Origin: Halochromatium sp. | GTDB taxonomy: Bacteria > Pseudomonadota > Gammaproteobacteria > Chromatiales > Chromatiaceae | NCBI GenBank assembly: GCA_010912705.1 | Contig: POWB01000017.1 | Location: forward strand, 60,281-106,294 | Length of the DNA stretch: 46,014 nucleotides | Direction of reading: 5' to 3' | Shown here: positions 28,582 through 36,437 of the stretch, piece after piece | How the letters are laid out: the number at the start of each line of letters is the position of its first letter | How positions within the stretch are numbered: the first letter of the stretch is position 1 | The notes under the pieces: generated by a model | The model's input: the letters and a program-made list of their open reading frames with translations, nothing else | Told to the model about the DNA's origin: nothing | The model's database searches: none | Made by a program: the position numbers and the translations under genes

Positions 28582-29367
28582 TCAAGCGCTGGTCTTCTGC
28601 GCCGGACGAAACCGGCGTGGAAAGTTGGCGTCATAGAGCTTTGAGGTCTTGGCCTCGGTCAGCGCTCGTGCACCTAGGGCAGGGCTGGCTAGAATCATTG
28701 CCTGACGCTCGATGCCCGCCTCCTGGCAACGCACGGCGATGTCGGCCAAGGTTCCACGCAAGATCGCTTCTTCGCCCGGCCAGGTGGCCTTATAGACGAC
28801 GATGATCGGTGCCGATTCAGCCCAGCCGGCGCCGATGAGGGTCTCGGCGACCTGGGCGATGCGATCGATGGCGAGGAAGATGCAGAGGCTGCAGCGATGC
28901 GCGGCGAGAGAGGCTAGGGATTCGGTCTCTGGCATCTTGGTGCGGCCGGCCAGACGGGTGAAGATGACGCTCTGGGTCACCTCAGGTAGTGTCAGGCATT
29001 CACCGGCCGCTGCCGCTGAAGCCATCGCTGAGGAGACGCCGGGGACGATGCCGATCGGGATCTGGGCACGATCCAATGGTCGAGCGAGCTCGGCGAGTGC
29101 GCCGTAGAGGGTTGGATCACCCGTTTGTAACCGGACGACGGTCCGGTATCGGGCCGCGCGCTCGAGCAGCCACTCAGTGACCTGCTCGAGATCCATCGAC
29201 TTGGAATCGGCGATCTCACAGTCGGCCGAGGCCCAGTGTAACGCGGTCTCAGCGACCAGTGAGCCAGCATAGAGGATAGCCTCGGCCTCGGCCAAGAGCC
29301 GGGTGCCGCGCACCGTGATCAAATCCGGCGCGCCTGGGCCGGCACCGACGAACCAGACCTTACCCAT
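28582..29367 (-). CDS. cobM: Precorrin-4 C11-methyltransferase CobM
   Basis: CobM moves a methyl group from SAM to C11, giving precorrin-5. The 261-residue protein begins MGKVWFVGAGPGAPDLITVRG and has AILYAGSLV, RLQTGDPTLYGAL, GIVPGVSSAMASAAA and FTRLAGRTKMPE, all CobM/CbiF family blocks. CobM and CbiF act on metal-free and cobalt-containing rings respectively; cobF nearby favours CobM. It is encoded alone on the minus strand, convergent with cobF and divergent from the cobZ-like pair. Confidence 0.95.
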   Translation of the reverse strand: MGKVWFVGAGPGAPDLITVRGTRLLAEAEAILYAGSLVAETALHWASADCEIADSKSMDLEQVTEWLLERAARYRTVVRLQTGDPTLYGALAELARPLDRAQIPIGIVPGVSSAMASAAAAGECLTLPEVTQSVIFTRLAGRTKMPETESLASLAAHRCSLCIFLAIDRIAQVAETLIGAGWAESAPIIVVYKATWPGEEAILRGTLADIAVRCQEAGIERQAMILASPALGARALTEAKTSKLYDANFPRRFRPAQKTSA

Positions 29368-29530
29368 GCTGGCTTTCCCCGCTAGACAGAGCTGGGCAGA
29401 ACCTGGACTGTGCGGGGGCGCTCAACGAGGAGGGCGTCCTAGAGAAAATCTTGGCGTTGTTGATGGTGATGGTCATAGGGAAGGAAACTAGCAGAAAGTG
29501 TGAGCCACAGATGGACACAGAAAAATATAC
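29368..29530. promoter_or_regulatory. Divergent cobM / cobZ-like leader region with a short dispersed-type repeat
   Basis: This 163-bp divergent gap must carry promoters for cobM and the flavoprotein gene. At 29504-29527 it holds GCCACAGATGGACACAG and an A-rich tail, resembling the cacagat/acacagat type of dispersed intergenic repeat. On the minus strand GCGCCCCCGCACAGT resembles one loop of the cobalamin riboswitch, but the other conserved boxes are absent. Confidence 0.35.
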
Positions 29531-30889
29531 ATGCTCATTCTGAATGGCTTCATCAACCCGCAGCCTGACGTGCTGGTCGTCGGCGGCGGTGCCGCGGCGC
29601 TCTGTGCGGCGATTTCGGCGCGTCGCGCGGGCGCTTCGGTGCTGCTGCTCGAGCGCGCACCGCTAGGAGAGCGTGGCGGCAACAGCCGACATTCACGCAA
29701 TTTCCGCTATGTGCATGAGGGATCGTCGCCGTTCTCGGCCGGACCTTACCCTGAGGCCGAGTTCCGCCGCGACCTCGCGCGGGTTGCTGGCAGCGATCAG
29801 GACCCGGTGCTGTTGCGCCTGTTGATTGAGCGCTCGGCCGATCTTCCCGACTGGCTCGCCGGCGTCGGCGTGCAGTTACAGCCGGTTGCGGGTGGTGGGC
29901 TACCGCGCTCGTGCAAGACCGCCTTCCTGCTCGGCGGTGGCAAGACCATGCTGAATGCCCTCTATGCAACCGCTGCGGGATTAGGGGTTGAGATTCAGAA
30001 TAACGCCAGTGTCGAGGCGCTGTGTCTGGACGGACGATCTGTGCAAGCGGTGCATTATCGTCTGCAACTGTCTAGCGCGCAGCAGTGGCAGGGCAACGGC
30101 AGTCGGCAGGTCGTCTATCCTCGGACCACCATCCTCTGCTCGGGTGGCGCTCAAGCCGATCGGGCCTGGCTGCGAACGCACTGCGGCGCCCGCGCCGATG
30201 GCTTCATCAATCGTGGCACCCCGCATGCGACGGGCAGGGTACTCCGTAACCTACTGAGTCAGGGCATTGCGGCGACGGGCGATCCGACAGCCGCCTATCT
30301 GGTCGCAGTCGACGCCCGCTCGCCGAGTGATGATGGCGGTATCCTGACCCGGGTGCGTTCGATGCATGCCGGTCTCGTTGTCGATCGCCATGGTCAGCGG
30401 CACTATGACGAAAGTGCGGATAGGGCCTCCACGCGCTACGCTGTCTGGGGCCAGCGGCTTGCCGACTTCCCGGGGCAGATCGGTTATCTCATCCTCGACC
30501 GGCGTGGGCTGCAGATCGAGGCGCCCTCGTTCTATCCCCCCATCAGCGCCCCCGACCTGGCTGCTCTGGCGCGGCTGCTCGATCTGCCAGCCGCTACGCT
30601 TGCACAGTCATTGGAGGATTACAATGCCGTCATGCCACCGCTAGAGCCACCCTTTTTCGCCTTTCCGATGCGCCCAGGCATCACCTTCACCTACCATGGC
30701 GTTGCTGTGGACTCGACTCTGCGCGTTTGTCATCAAGCGCAGGGGCCGATCGATCAGCTGTTCGCGGCAGGCATGCTGATGGCGCCCAATCTGCTCAGTC
30801 GCGGCTATCTCTCTGGTCTGGCCCTGATGATCGGGCTGGCGACTGGGCGTGCGGCTGGGGAGGGAGCAGCACGCCATGTTCTGGGTTGA
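29531..30889 (+). CDS. CobZ N-terminal-type flavoprotein (TcuA-like), probable precorrin-3B synthase subunit
   Basis: The 452-residue flavoprotein has an N-terminal FAD fold (VLVVGGGAAALCAAISARRAG), the TcuA/CobZ block GGNSRHSRNFRYVHEG, LLGGGKTMLNALYATA and a C-terminal FAD loop (LFAAGMLMAPNLLSRGYLSGLALMIG, split by a few residues). Two families fit: tricarballylate dehydrogenase TcuA and the flavin half of CobZ, the Rhodobacter capsulatus enzyme that turns precorrin-3A into precorrin-3B. Its place inside an aerobic cob set that lacks cobG, and directly before cobK, favours CobZ. It overlaps the next gene by 14 bp. Family is firm; the cob role is inference from context. Confidence 0.85.
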   Translation: MLILNGFINPQPDVLVVGGGAAALCAAISARRAGASVLLLERAPLGERGGNSRHSRNFRYVHEGSSPFSAGPYPEAEFRRDLARVAGSDQDPVLLRLLIERSADLPDWLAGVGVQLQPVAGGGLPRSCKTAFLLGGGKTMLNALYATAAGLGVEIQNNASVEALCLDGRSVQAVHYRLQLSSAQQWQGNGSRQVVYPRTTILCSGGAQADRAWLRTHCGARADGFINRGTPHATGRVLRNLLSQGIAATGDPTAAYLVAVDARSPSDDGGILTRVRSMHAGLVVDRHGQRHYDESADRASTRYAVWGQRLADFPGQIGYLILDRRGLQIEAPSFYPPISAPDLAALARLLDLPAATLAQSLEDYNAVMPPLEPPFFAFPMRPGITFTYHGVAVDSTLRVCHQAQGPIDQLFAAGMLMAPNLLSRGYLSGLALMIGLATGRAAGEGAARHVLG

Positions 30890-32051
30890 GCCCTGCACTC
30901 ATTCTGCCATCGAGCAACCGCAACCAACGGCTGAGGCCGAGGCCCGGCGCGCGCTGCACATCTGCAACATCTGTGGCTACTGCAATGGGCTTTGCCCGGT
31001 GTTCGATGCCGCCAAACGCCGTCCACAGCTCGCGGCGGGCGATCTCGACCAGCTTGCCAATCTCTGCCATCACTGCCGTAGCTGCTTCTATGCCTGCCAG
31101 TACGCACCGCCGCATCCGTTTGCGCTTAATCTGCCGCAGGCGCTGGCGCGCAGCCGTAGCGACAGTTATCTGAACTATGCCTGGCCAGCGCCCTTCGCAC
31201 GGCTGTTTGCGAACCCGCATCGGGCGGCGCTCTTGGCCTCGCTGCTGACGACGCTGCCCTTGCTGGCACTGGTCTTGATCAGCGTTCCGATTGAGCAGCT
31301 GTGGGCGGTGCATCAGGGGCCAGGGGCCTTCTATCTGGTGCTGCCTTGGGGCTGGATGGTCCTGCTGGCCAGTCTCACGCTCGGCTGGTCGCTGTTGGCG
31401 CTCGGCATTGGGCTGCATCGCTTCTGGCGAGCGAGTGCGCCTGCGTCCCAGCCACAGCTTCATCCAGGGCTACAGAGCCCGGGATTCACCGCGCTCACAA
31501 CCGCGCTATCTGAGGCGCTCGCATTGCATCATCTCAGTGGCGGCGGTCCGGGCTGCGCCGATCGGGATGATCGCCCATCGCGTTGGCGGCGGCGTTGGCA
31601 CCAGGCGCTCATTTTTGGTGTTCTGCTCAGCCTCGCGGCGACCCTGGCGGCGACCTTCTATCATCATCTACTCGGCCGCCTAGCACCCTATCCGTTTTGG
31701 AGCGCGCCGGTGCTACTGGGCACCTTGGGCGGATGGCTGATGTTGGTCGGCGTGATGGGCCTCGGTTGGCTCGGCGCGCGCGCCGATCAGCAACCGAATG
31801 CGCCCGAGACCCAAGGCGCCAATCAGGCGCTGCTCTGGCTGCTCGGTGCCGTCGCTCTTAGCGGGCTGCTGTTGTTGCTGTGGCGTGAAACAGCGGCGAT
31901 GCCGCTGCTCTTGATCCTGCACCTGGGGTTGGTGCTGGTATTGTTTCTACTGCTGCCTTATAGCAAACTGGTGCATGGACCCTATCGGCTGGCAGCGCTC
32001 TGGCGCGATGCGCAAGAGCGGCCAGCGCAAGCAGGAAAACAATGCGGATGA
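30876..32051 (+). CDS. CobZ C-terminal-type Fe-S/haem membrane protein (TcuB-like)
   Basis: The 391-residue protein starts with two cysteine clusters of a ferredoxin-like domain (CNICGYCNGLCPVF and CHHCRSCFYACQY), enough for two [4Fe-4S] centres. A membrane domain of about six helices follows, with several His in or near helices (LHHLSG, RRWHQALIF, FYHHLLG, LILHLGL, KLVHGPYR) that could bind haem. This matches TcuB/CitB and the C-terminal half of CobZ. ATG 30876 overlaps the flavoprotein stop by 14 bp, and cobK overlaps its own stop by 10 bp, so the three genes are translationally coupled. It likely passes electrons to the flavoprotein. Confidence 0.86.
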   Translation: MFWVEPCTHSAIEQPQPTAEAEARRALHICNICGYCNGLCPVFDAAKRRPQLAAGDLDQLANLCHHCRSCFYACQYAPPHPFALNLPQALARSRSDSYLNYAWPAPFARLFANPHRAALLASLLTTLPLLALVLISVPIEQLWAVHQGPGAFYLVLPWGWMVLLASLTLGWSLLALGIGLHRFWRASAPASQPQLHPGLQSPGFTALTTALSEALALHHLSGGGPGCADRDDRPSRWRRRWHQALIFGVLLSLAATLAATFYHHLLGRLAPYPFWSAPVLLGTLGGWLMLVGVMGLGWLGARADQQPNAPETQGANQALLWLLGAVALSGLLLLLWRETAAMPLLLILHLGLVLVLFLLLPYSKLVHGPYRLAALWRDAQERPAQAGKQCG

Positions 32052-32818
32052 CTGAGTCGCCATCTATCCTCATCCTCGGCGGCACCAGCGAGGGCTATGC
32101 GCTGGCCGAGGCGCTGAGCGGTTCAGACTGGCGCCTGATCAACTCGCTCGCTGGTCGCACCAGCAGCCCACGGTTGCCAGCAGGGGAGACTCGCATCGGT
32201 GGTTTTGGTGGGGTTGCCGGACTTATCGACTACCTGCGTGCACAGCGGATCACCGCCGTCATCGACGCCACCCATCCGTTTGCCGCGACTATGGGCTGGC
32301 ACGCAGCCGAGGCTTGCCAAGCGCTCGCGCGGCCATTGCTGCGCTTGGAGCGACCGGCCTGGCAGCCGGAGTCTGGCGATCGCTGGCACTCGGTCCCAGA
32401 CTGGGATGCGGCTTGCGCGACGCTGAGAGCCTTGGGTGCGCGTCGCGTACTGCTTGCGCTTGGGCGCCAGGATCTCGAGCCTTTCGTGAAATTAACGACT
32501 GTGCACTTCATGATCCGCTGCGTCAGCCCACCAGACCCACCGCTAGCCTTCGCGGACGCAGAGCTACGGCTTGCGCGCGGCCCCTTCGACCTAGACAGCG
32601 AGCGAGCGCTGCTCGATACGCGGCGCATCGATGCCATCGTCTGCAAGAATAGCGGCGGTGAGGCGACGATTGCCAAGCTCATCGCCGCACGCGAGCGCGC
32701 GATTCCCGTCGTAATGCGCCAGCGTCCGCGACGCCCGGCAGTGCCGAGTCGCACCGATGTCGGCGGCGCACAAGACTGGCTTGCGGCGGCGATAAAGGTG
32801 ACCACGACCACTGGGTAA
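32042..32818 (+). CDS. cobK: Precorrin-6A reductase CobK
   Basis: CobK reduces precorrin-6A to precorrin-6B with NADPH. The 258-residue protein has LILGGTSEGYALAEAL, the loop INSLAGRTSSPRLPAGETRIGGFGG, VIDATHPFAATMG and the conserved end CKNSGGEATIAKLIAARE. ATG 32042 has AGGAAAA upstream; a second ATG is two codons on. It overlaps the TcuB-like gene by 10 bp, tying that pair to corrin synthesis. Confidence 0.95.
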   Translation: MRMTESPSILILGGTSEGYALAEALSGSDWRLINSLAGRTSSPRLPAGETRIGGFGGVAGLIDYLRAQRITAVIDATHPFAATMGWHAAEACQALARPLLRLERPAWQPESGDRWHSVPDWDAACATLRALGARRVLLALGRQDLEPFVKLTTVHFMIRCVSPPDPPLAFADAELRLARGPFDLDSERALLDTRRIDAIVCKNSGGEATIAKLIAARERAIPVVMRQRPRRPAVPSRTDVGGAQDWLAAAIKVTTTTG

Positions 32819-33143
32819 TAGGGTGCGGCCTCGACATGAGGTCGCGTGATGTTGTGACGTGGCAAGAAGAGGCTCGCGCAGAGACGCAGAGGCGCAAAGA
32901 AAGAAAGAACTTGCTCGATGTTCCCAGTGCGTTTCTCTTGTCTTTCTCTTCTTATCTTCTTATCTTCTTCTCTTCTTCTCTTCTTATCTTCTTCTCTTCT
33001 TCTCTTCTCTTCTTCTCCGCGCCTTTGCATCTCTGCGCGAGAGATCTTTTCCTTATGTCATCTACGCGACATGGCACCATCTGATTGACATTATGCGGAG
33101 GCTGCACCCGGGTAATAGGTCGTGAGCTGATAAAGGTAAGGCT
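32819..33143. repeat. Palindrome-flanked polypyrimidine element between cobK and cobJ
   Basis: This 325-bp gap between convergent genes holds an imperfect inverted repeat: left core 32873-32895 and right core 33019-33041, complementary at 21 of 23 positions. The left core resembles the cgcagagacgcagaggcgc type of dispersed repeat. Between the arms, 32932-33017 is almost pure pyrimidine, made of CTTCT/TCTTAT units. The whole could fold into a long hairpin or a triplex. No gene is seen in it; the short ORFs encode Ser/Leu/Phe repeats. Confidence 0.7.
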
Positions 33144-33959
33144 TCAGTCTTCATTCTTTCCTGTTTCCGGATACCAACGCGGCGTATAGACCCAATGCCG
33201 ACCCTCGGCGGCTTCGATGATCCTTGTCTGCGAGGAGCCGATTATCACGACCGTGCGCATATCGACCTGTTTCGGGTCGATCTCAGCCAGGGTTGTGAGG
33301 ATCACCTGCTCCTCGGCGCGGCCGATCGATTGGCCAAGGATCACGGGCGTTTCAGGCTTGCGATGCGCGCTTAGCACCGCGAGGGCCTCGTTGAACTGAT
33401 GCGGCCGCGCGTGCGAGCTTGGATTGTAGAGTGCGATCACCAGATCGGCCTCGGCGGCCAGCTGTAAACGGCGCGCGATCACCGTCCAAGGCTTGAGATT
33501 ATCCGAGAGCGACAGGGTACAGAAGTCGTGTCCAAGCGGCGCGCCGATCCGCGCGGCGGCGGCCTGGGCGGCCGAGATGCCGGGGATGATCTGCAGATCG
33601 ACCGCGCTCCAGGCCGGGTCTTTGGCCTGTTCCAGGGCCTCTATCACCGCCGTGGCCATGGCGAAGACGCCCGGGTCACCTGAGGAGACGATGACCACGC
33701 GATGCCCGGCGGCGGCGAGTTGGAAGGCATGGCGCGCGCGTTCGAGCTCGACTCGGTTGTCGGAATCCTGAACACGCTGATCATCCCGAAACGGACCCGC
33801 GAGCTGGATATAGGTGCGATAACCGATGATGTCCTCGGCCTCGCTCAGTGCCGCTCGCGCGGCTGGGGCGAGGAGGGCAGGATCTCCGGGGCCAAGTCCT
33901 ATCACACGCAGCCAGCCTTGGTGAGTGGGCGAAGCGCTGCGGGGCTCGTCAGATTGCAT
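33144..33959 (-). CDS. cobJ: Precorrin-3B C17-methyltransferase CobJ
   Basis: CobJ methylates C17 and contracts the ring, forming precorrin-4. The 271-residue protein has LRVIGLGPGDPALLAPAA, IIGYRTYIQLAGPF, VSSGDPGVFAMATAV, IIPGISAAQAAAARIGAPLGHDFC and ALYNPSSHARP, all typical. It is the last gene of the minus-strand run cobH-cobI-cobJ. Confidence 0.96.
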   Translation of the reverse strand: MQSDEPRSASPTHQGWLRVIGLGPGDPALLAPAARAALSEAEDIIGYRTYIQLAGPFRDDQRVQDSDNRVELERARHAFQLAAAGHRVVIVSSGDPGVFAMATAVIEALEQAKDPAWSAVDLQIIPGISAAQAAAARIGAPLGHDFCTLSLSDNLKPWTVIARRLQLAAEADLVIALYNPSSHARPHQFNEALAVLSAHRKPETPVILGQSIGRAEEQVILTTLAEIDPKQVDMRTVVIIGSSQTRIIEAAEGRHWVYTPRWYPETGKNED

Positions 33960-33980
33960 GGATTCGGTCAGGTTGCATTG

Positions 33981-34014
33981 GTGAGTGGTTGAGTGATGAG
34001 TGGTGAGTGGTGAG
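33981..34014. repeat. GTGAGTG-type microsatellite between cobI and cobJ
   Basis: Imperfect tandem units of GTGAGTG/GTTGAGTGAT lie in the 79-bp gap upstream of cobJ on its strand. Copy number may vary between strains. No function is evident. Confidence 0.55.
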
Positions 34015-34038
34015 CGTGTAGTGGGCTTGGCTGCCTGT

Positions 34039-34872
34039 TTATGCGCCTTGCCAGTGCTCGCCTGGCACTAGGATCATCGAGAAATAGGGCACCTGTGCGG
34101 GATCGACCTCGGCCAATGGTCGAATCTGCTCGTTGGTCATGGTCGCGCGCTCGACATAGAGCGCCCGATCGCCCAGCCCAAGCGCCATGATGACCCGTCG
34201 CACCTTCTCGAAGTTGCTGCCGAGCTTCATGATGGCGGCTGCCTGGGCGCCAGCGAGCATTCGCTCTAAGTCCGCCTCGGGCAGGGTGCCGGCCATGACC
34301 GATAGGGTCTGATCACGGTAGACCAGTGGCGTCTGTAGCACCGAGGCGCTGGCGACGACCGAGCAGACACCGGGCACCACCTCGGTCTCGAAGCGGTCGG
34401 CGAGGCGGTCGTGTAGGTACATAAAGGAGCCGTAGAACAGCGGATCACCCTCACAGAGGGCGGCGACATCGCGACCGGCGCGCAGATGCGCGGCGACGCG
34501 TTCGGCGGAGGCATCGTAGAAGGCGCGCATGGTGCCTTCATAATCAAACGGCGGCGGAGGCGGGCGGCCGGTGACCGGATAGATCAGCGGTAGGCGCTGC
34601 TGATCCTCGCGTAGCCAGGACTCGACACTGGTCAGTGCATTGCCGCGCTTGCGCGGGCCGGCATAGTAGGCGATCACTGCCGACTCGCGCAGCCGACGCA
34701 GGGCCTTGACCGTGATCAGCTCCGGATCACCGGGACCGACCCCGAGCCCGAACAGCCGACCTGACTTCTCAGGGTCTTTTGACTTAATCTGCACAATTGG
34801 CTCGCTGCCTGCGCTGACGCGCTCAATGCCACCGACTGGCTCAACGCCAGCGACTGGATCAAAGGATGCCAT
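34039..34872 (-). CDS. cobI: Precorrin-2 C20-methyltransferase CobI
   Basis: CobI makes precorrin-3A, the first dedicated methylation of the corrin branch. The 277-residue protein has [50 protein letters not shown] and [15 protein letters not shown]. The conserved core begins only at about residue 38; the extra N-terminus is a low-complexity run of Val/Gly/Glu/Pro. ATG 34872 overlaps the cobH stop by one base, which supports it. The core ends with the CobI block [13 protein letters not shown]. Confidence 0.95.
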   Translation of the reverse strand: MASFDPVAGVEPVGGIERVSAGSEPIVQIKSKDPEKSGRLFGLGVGPGDPELITVKALRRLRESAVIAYYAGPRKRGNALTSVESWLREDQQRLPLIYPVTGRPPPPPFDYEGTMRAFYDASAERVAAHLRAGRDVAALCEGDPLFYGSFMYLHDRLADRFETEVVPGVCSVVASASVLQTPLVYRDQTLSVMAGTLPEADLERMLAGAQAAAIMKLGSNFEKVRRVIMALGLGDRALYVERATMTNEQIRPLAEVDPAQVPYFSMILVPGEHWQGA

Positions 34873-35495
34873 TAATGATCCTGCCCCAGTGCGTTGACGG
34901 CCGCAGCGGCCATGGCACTGCCACCTCGTCGGCCTTGCAAGGTGACGAACGGCACCCCCCGGCTGTCGGCGGCCAGCGCGTCTTTAGATTCCGCGGCGCC
35001 GACGAAGCCGACCGGGAATCCGAGGATCAAGGCCGGTTTGGCAACTCCCTCATCGAGCAGCTCGAGCAGCCGAAACAGCGCCGTAGGGGCATTGCCGATC
35101 ACCACCAGTGCGCCGCCGAGCCGAGGGCGCCACAGCTCGAGCGCAGCAGCGGTGCGGGTGTTCCTAATCTGCTCGGCCAACGCCGGTACCTGCGAATCAG
35201 AGAGCGTGCAGATCACTTCATTATCGGCCGGCAGCCGGGCGCGGGTGATGCCCTCGGCCGACATGCGCCCGTCGCAGAGGATCGGTGCTCCGGCCGCAAG
35301 CGCCTCGCGTCCGGCCGTGCCGGCACCTAGTGAGAAGCGTAGGTCATCGATCACATCCGGCATGCCGCAGGCATGGGCGACACGCACCGCTAGCGCCTCC
35401 AAATCAGGCGGGATGTGGCTAAGATCGGCCTCGCGGCGGATAATGGCGAAAGATTCGCGGTAGATGGCGTGAGCGTCGCGGTTATAGTCGTACAT
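34872..35495 (-). CDS. cobH: Precorrin-8X methylmutase CobH
   Basis: CobH moves the C11 methyl to C12, giving hydrogenobyrinate. The 207-residue protein begins [20 protein letters not shown] and has the His-containing [56 protein letters not shown] and [20 protein letters not shown] at 35516 would add seven residues; neither start has a strong ribosome site. It couples to cobI by a one-base overlap and leads the cobHIJ run. Its upstream region abuts the decayed DsrE-family gene. Confidence 0.95.
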   Translation of the reverse strand: MYDYNRDAHAIYRESFAIIRREADLSHIPPDLEALAVRVAHACGMPDVIDDLRFSLGAGTAGREALAAGAPILCDGRMSAEGITRARLPADNEVICTLSDSQVPALAEQIRNTRTAAALELWRPRLGGALVVIGNAPTALFRLLELLDEGVAKPALILGFPVGFVGAAESKDALAADSRGVPFVTLQGRRGGSAMAAAAVNALGQDH

Positions 35496-35616
35496 CAGAG
35501 GTTCTAGCTGCGGCACGGCGAGCTGGGTGAAGGTACAGCTGTTGCCAAGGCCAAACCGTCAAGATTAACCCGAGCCTGTTGCTGGGGCTAGGTCTGCGAT
35601 CAGTTGATCGGCTTGC

Positions 35617-35950
35617 TGGGCGGCGGCCAAGGCGATCCAGTTTGCGCATCAGAGGGTCCTGAAACGCGGCCATACCCCGGTGGCGATCTGGCTCAATGTG
35701 CGCGGAATCTACCTGGCCGACAAGAAGCGGCCATCCCACGTCCATGGTCTGATGAAAGAGCAGGGCAGGTCGATTGCAGGACATGCTCCAGGCGTTTGCG
35801 AAGGACGGTGGACTGGTGATCGCCTGCGCGGCCTGCTCCAAGGCGGCTGGCCTCACCGAGGACGACTTCATCGACGGCGTTCAGATGGGGAATCCAGACC
35901 TGGTGCTCGGGATCTTGTTCGATCCGGCGGTGAAGACGCTGTCTTGGTGA
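35617..35950 (+). pseudogene. Decayed DsrE/DsrF-like (sulfur relay family) gene
   Basis: Two frames join into one DsrE-family sequence. Frame one from 35617 reads WAAAKAIQFAHQRVLKRGH, then VAIWLNVRGIYLADKKRP and SHVHGLMKEQGRS. After a one-base shift near 35774 (cgattgcag where cgatgcag would keep frame) it goes on as QDMLQAFAKDGGLVIACAAC, SKAAGLTEDDFIDGVQMGNP and VKTLSW, ending at TGA 35948-35950. There is also an in-frame stop at 35605 and no start codon before the conserved part. Two lesions make a pseudogene likely, though the frameshift alone could be a sequencing error. DsrE-family proteins are common in sulfur-oxidising phototrophs. Confidence 0.75.
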
Positions 35951-36076
35951 CAGCCGAGTCTCTTGGCCTGGGCTCCAAGCCTAGTGCATTTGGAAGTGCG
36001 GAGTCGATTTTTGCGTGTTTCGTGATCTTCTGCTAACGTTATTTTTATGCTTCACATTCTTAAAGAGGGCCTCGTC

Positions 36077-36316
36077 ATGGACGTTTCTGTCAACAATGCC
36101 GTCACCGCATCAGTCTACATGAACCAAGCGCAGACCGCGCAACAGGCTCAGATGCAGATCTTTAAGGAGGCGCTCGATAATCAAGCACAGCAGGTCGCTG
36201 CTTTGATGGAATCCTCGATGGCGGGCTCTGGGGCAGGCTCTGGCTCTGGGGCAGGCTCTGGGTCTAACCTAGCGTCTGAGGGTAGCCGCGGCACTCAAGT
36301 CAACACCTATGCCTGA
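36077..36316 (+). CDS. YjfB-like putative motility protein
   Basis: This 79-residue protein resembles the YjfB family, small proteins of unknown function often annotated as putative motility proteins. Family-like part: MDVSVNNAVTASVYMNQAQ, QAQMQIFKEALDNQAQQVAAL, one long amphipathic helix. The C-terminus is a Gly/Ser/Ala repeat tail (GSGAGSGSGAGSGS). ATG 36077 has GAGG about 9 bases upstream; the upstream in-frame ATG at 36047 lacks one. No flagellar gene is nearby. Confidence 0.7.
   Translation: MDVSVNNAVTASVYMNQAQTAQQAQMQIFKEALDNQAQQVAALMESSMAGSGAGSGSGAGSGSNLASEGSRGTQVNTYA
36224..36265 (+). repeat. GGCTCTGGGGCA minisatellite in the yjfB-like gene
   Basis: The 12-bp unit GGCTCTGGGGCA occurs at 36224 and 36242, with a 6-bp half unit between them and a variant at 36254. 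It encodes the Gly/Ser tail. Units are multiples of three, so length changes keep the frame. Confidence 0.7.
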
Positions 36317-36437
36317 TCAGTATCCCGCCTGAATCATCGGTCCTTATCCCTCGGTCTTGGGTCCTGGGGCATCGCGCCGGGTGCGCTTGCTTGCGCTGGC
36401 AATCTGGATTAGGGCGCGATGCTCGAGAGATTTGATC

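Noticed and set aside
29368..29530. Cobalamin riboswitch upstream of cobM
   Set aside because: GCGCCCCCGCACAGT on the minus strand looks like one conserved loop, but the GGTGAA-type and GCCACTG-type boxes and the expected spacing are missing.
32932..33017. CRISPR array or coding repeat in the polypyrimidine tract
   Set aside because: Units are only 3-12 bp without spacers, and ORFs across it encode monotonous Ser/Phe/Leu runs.
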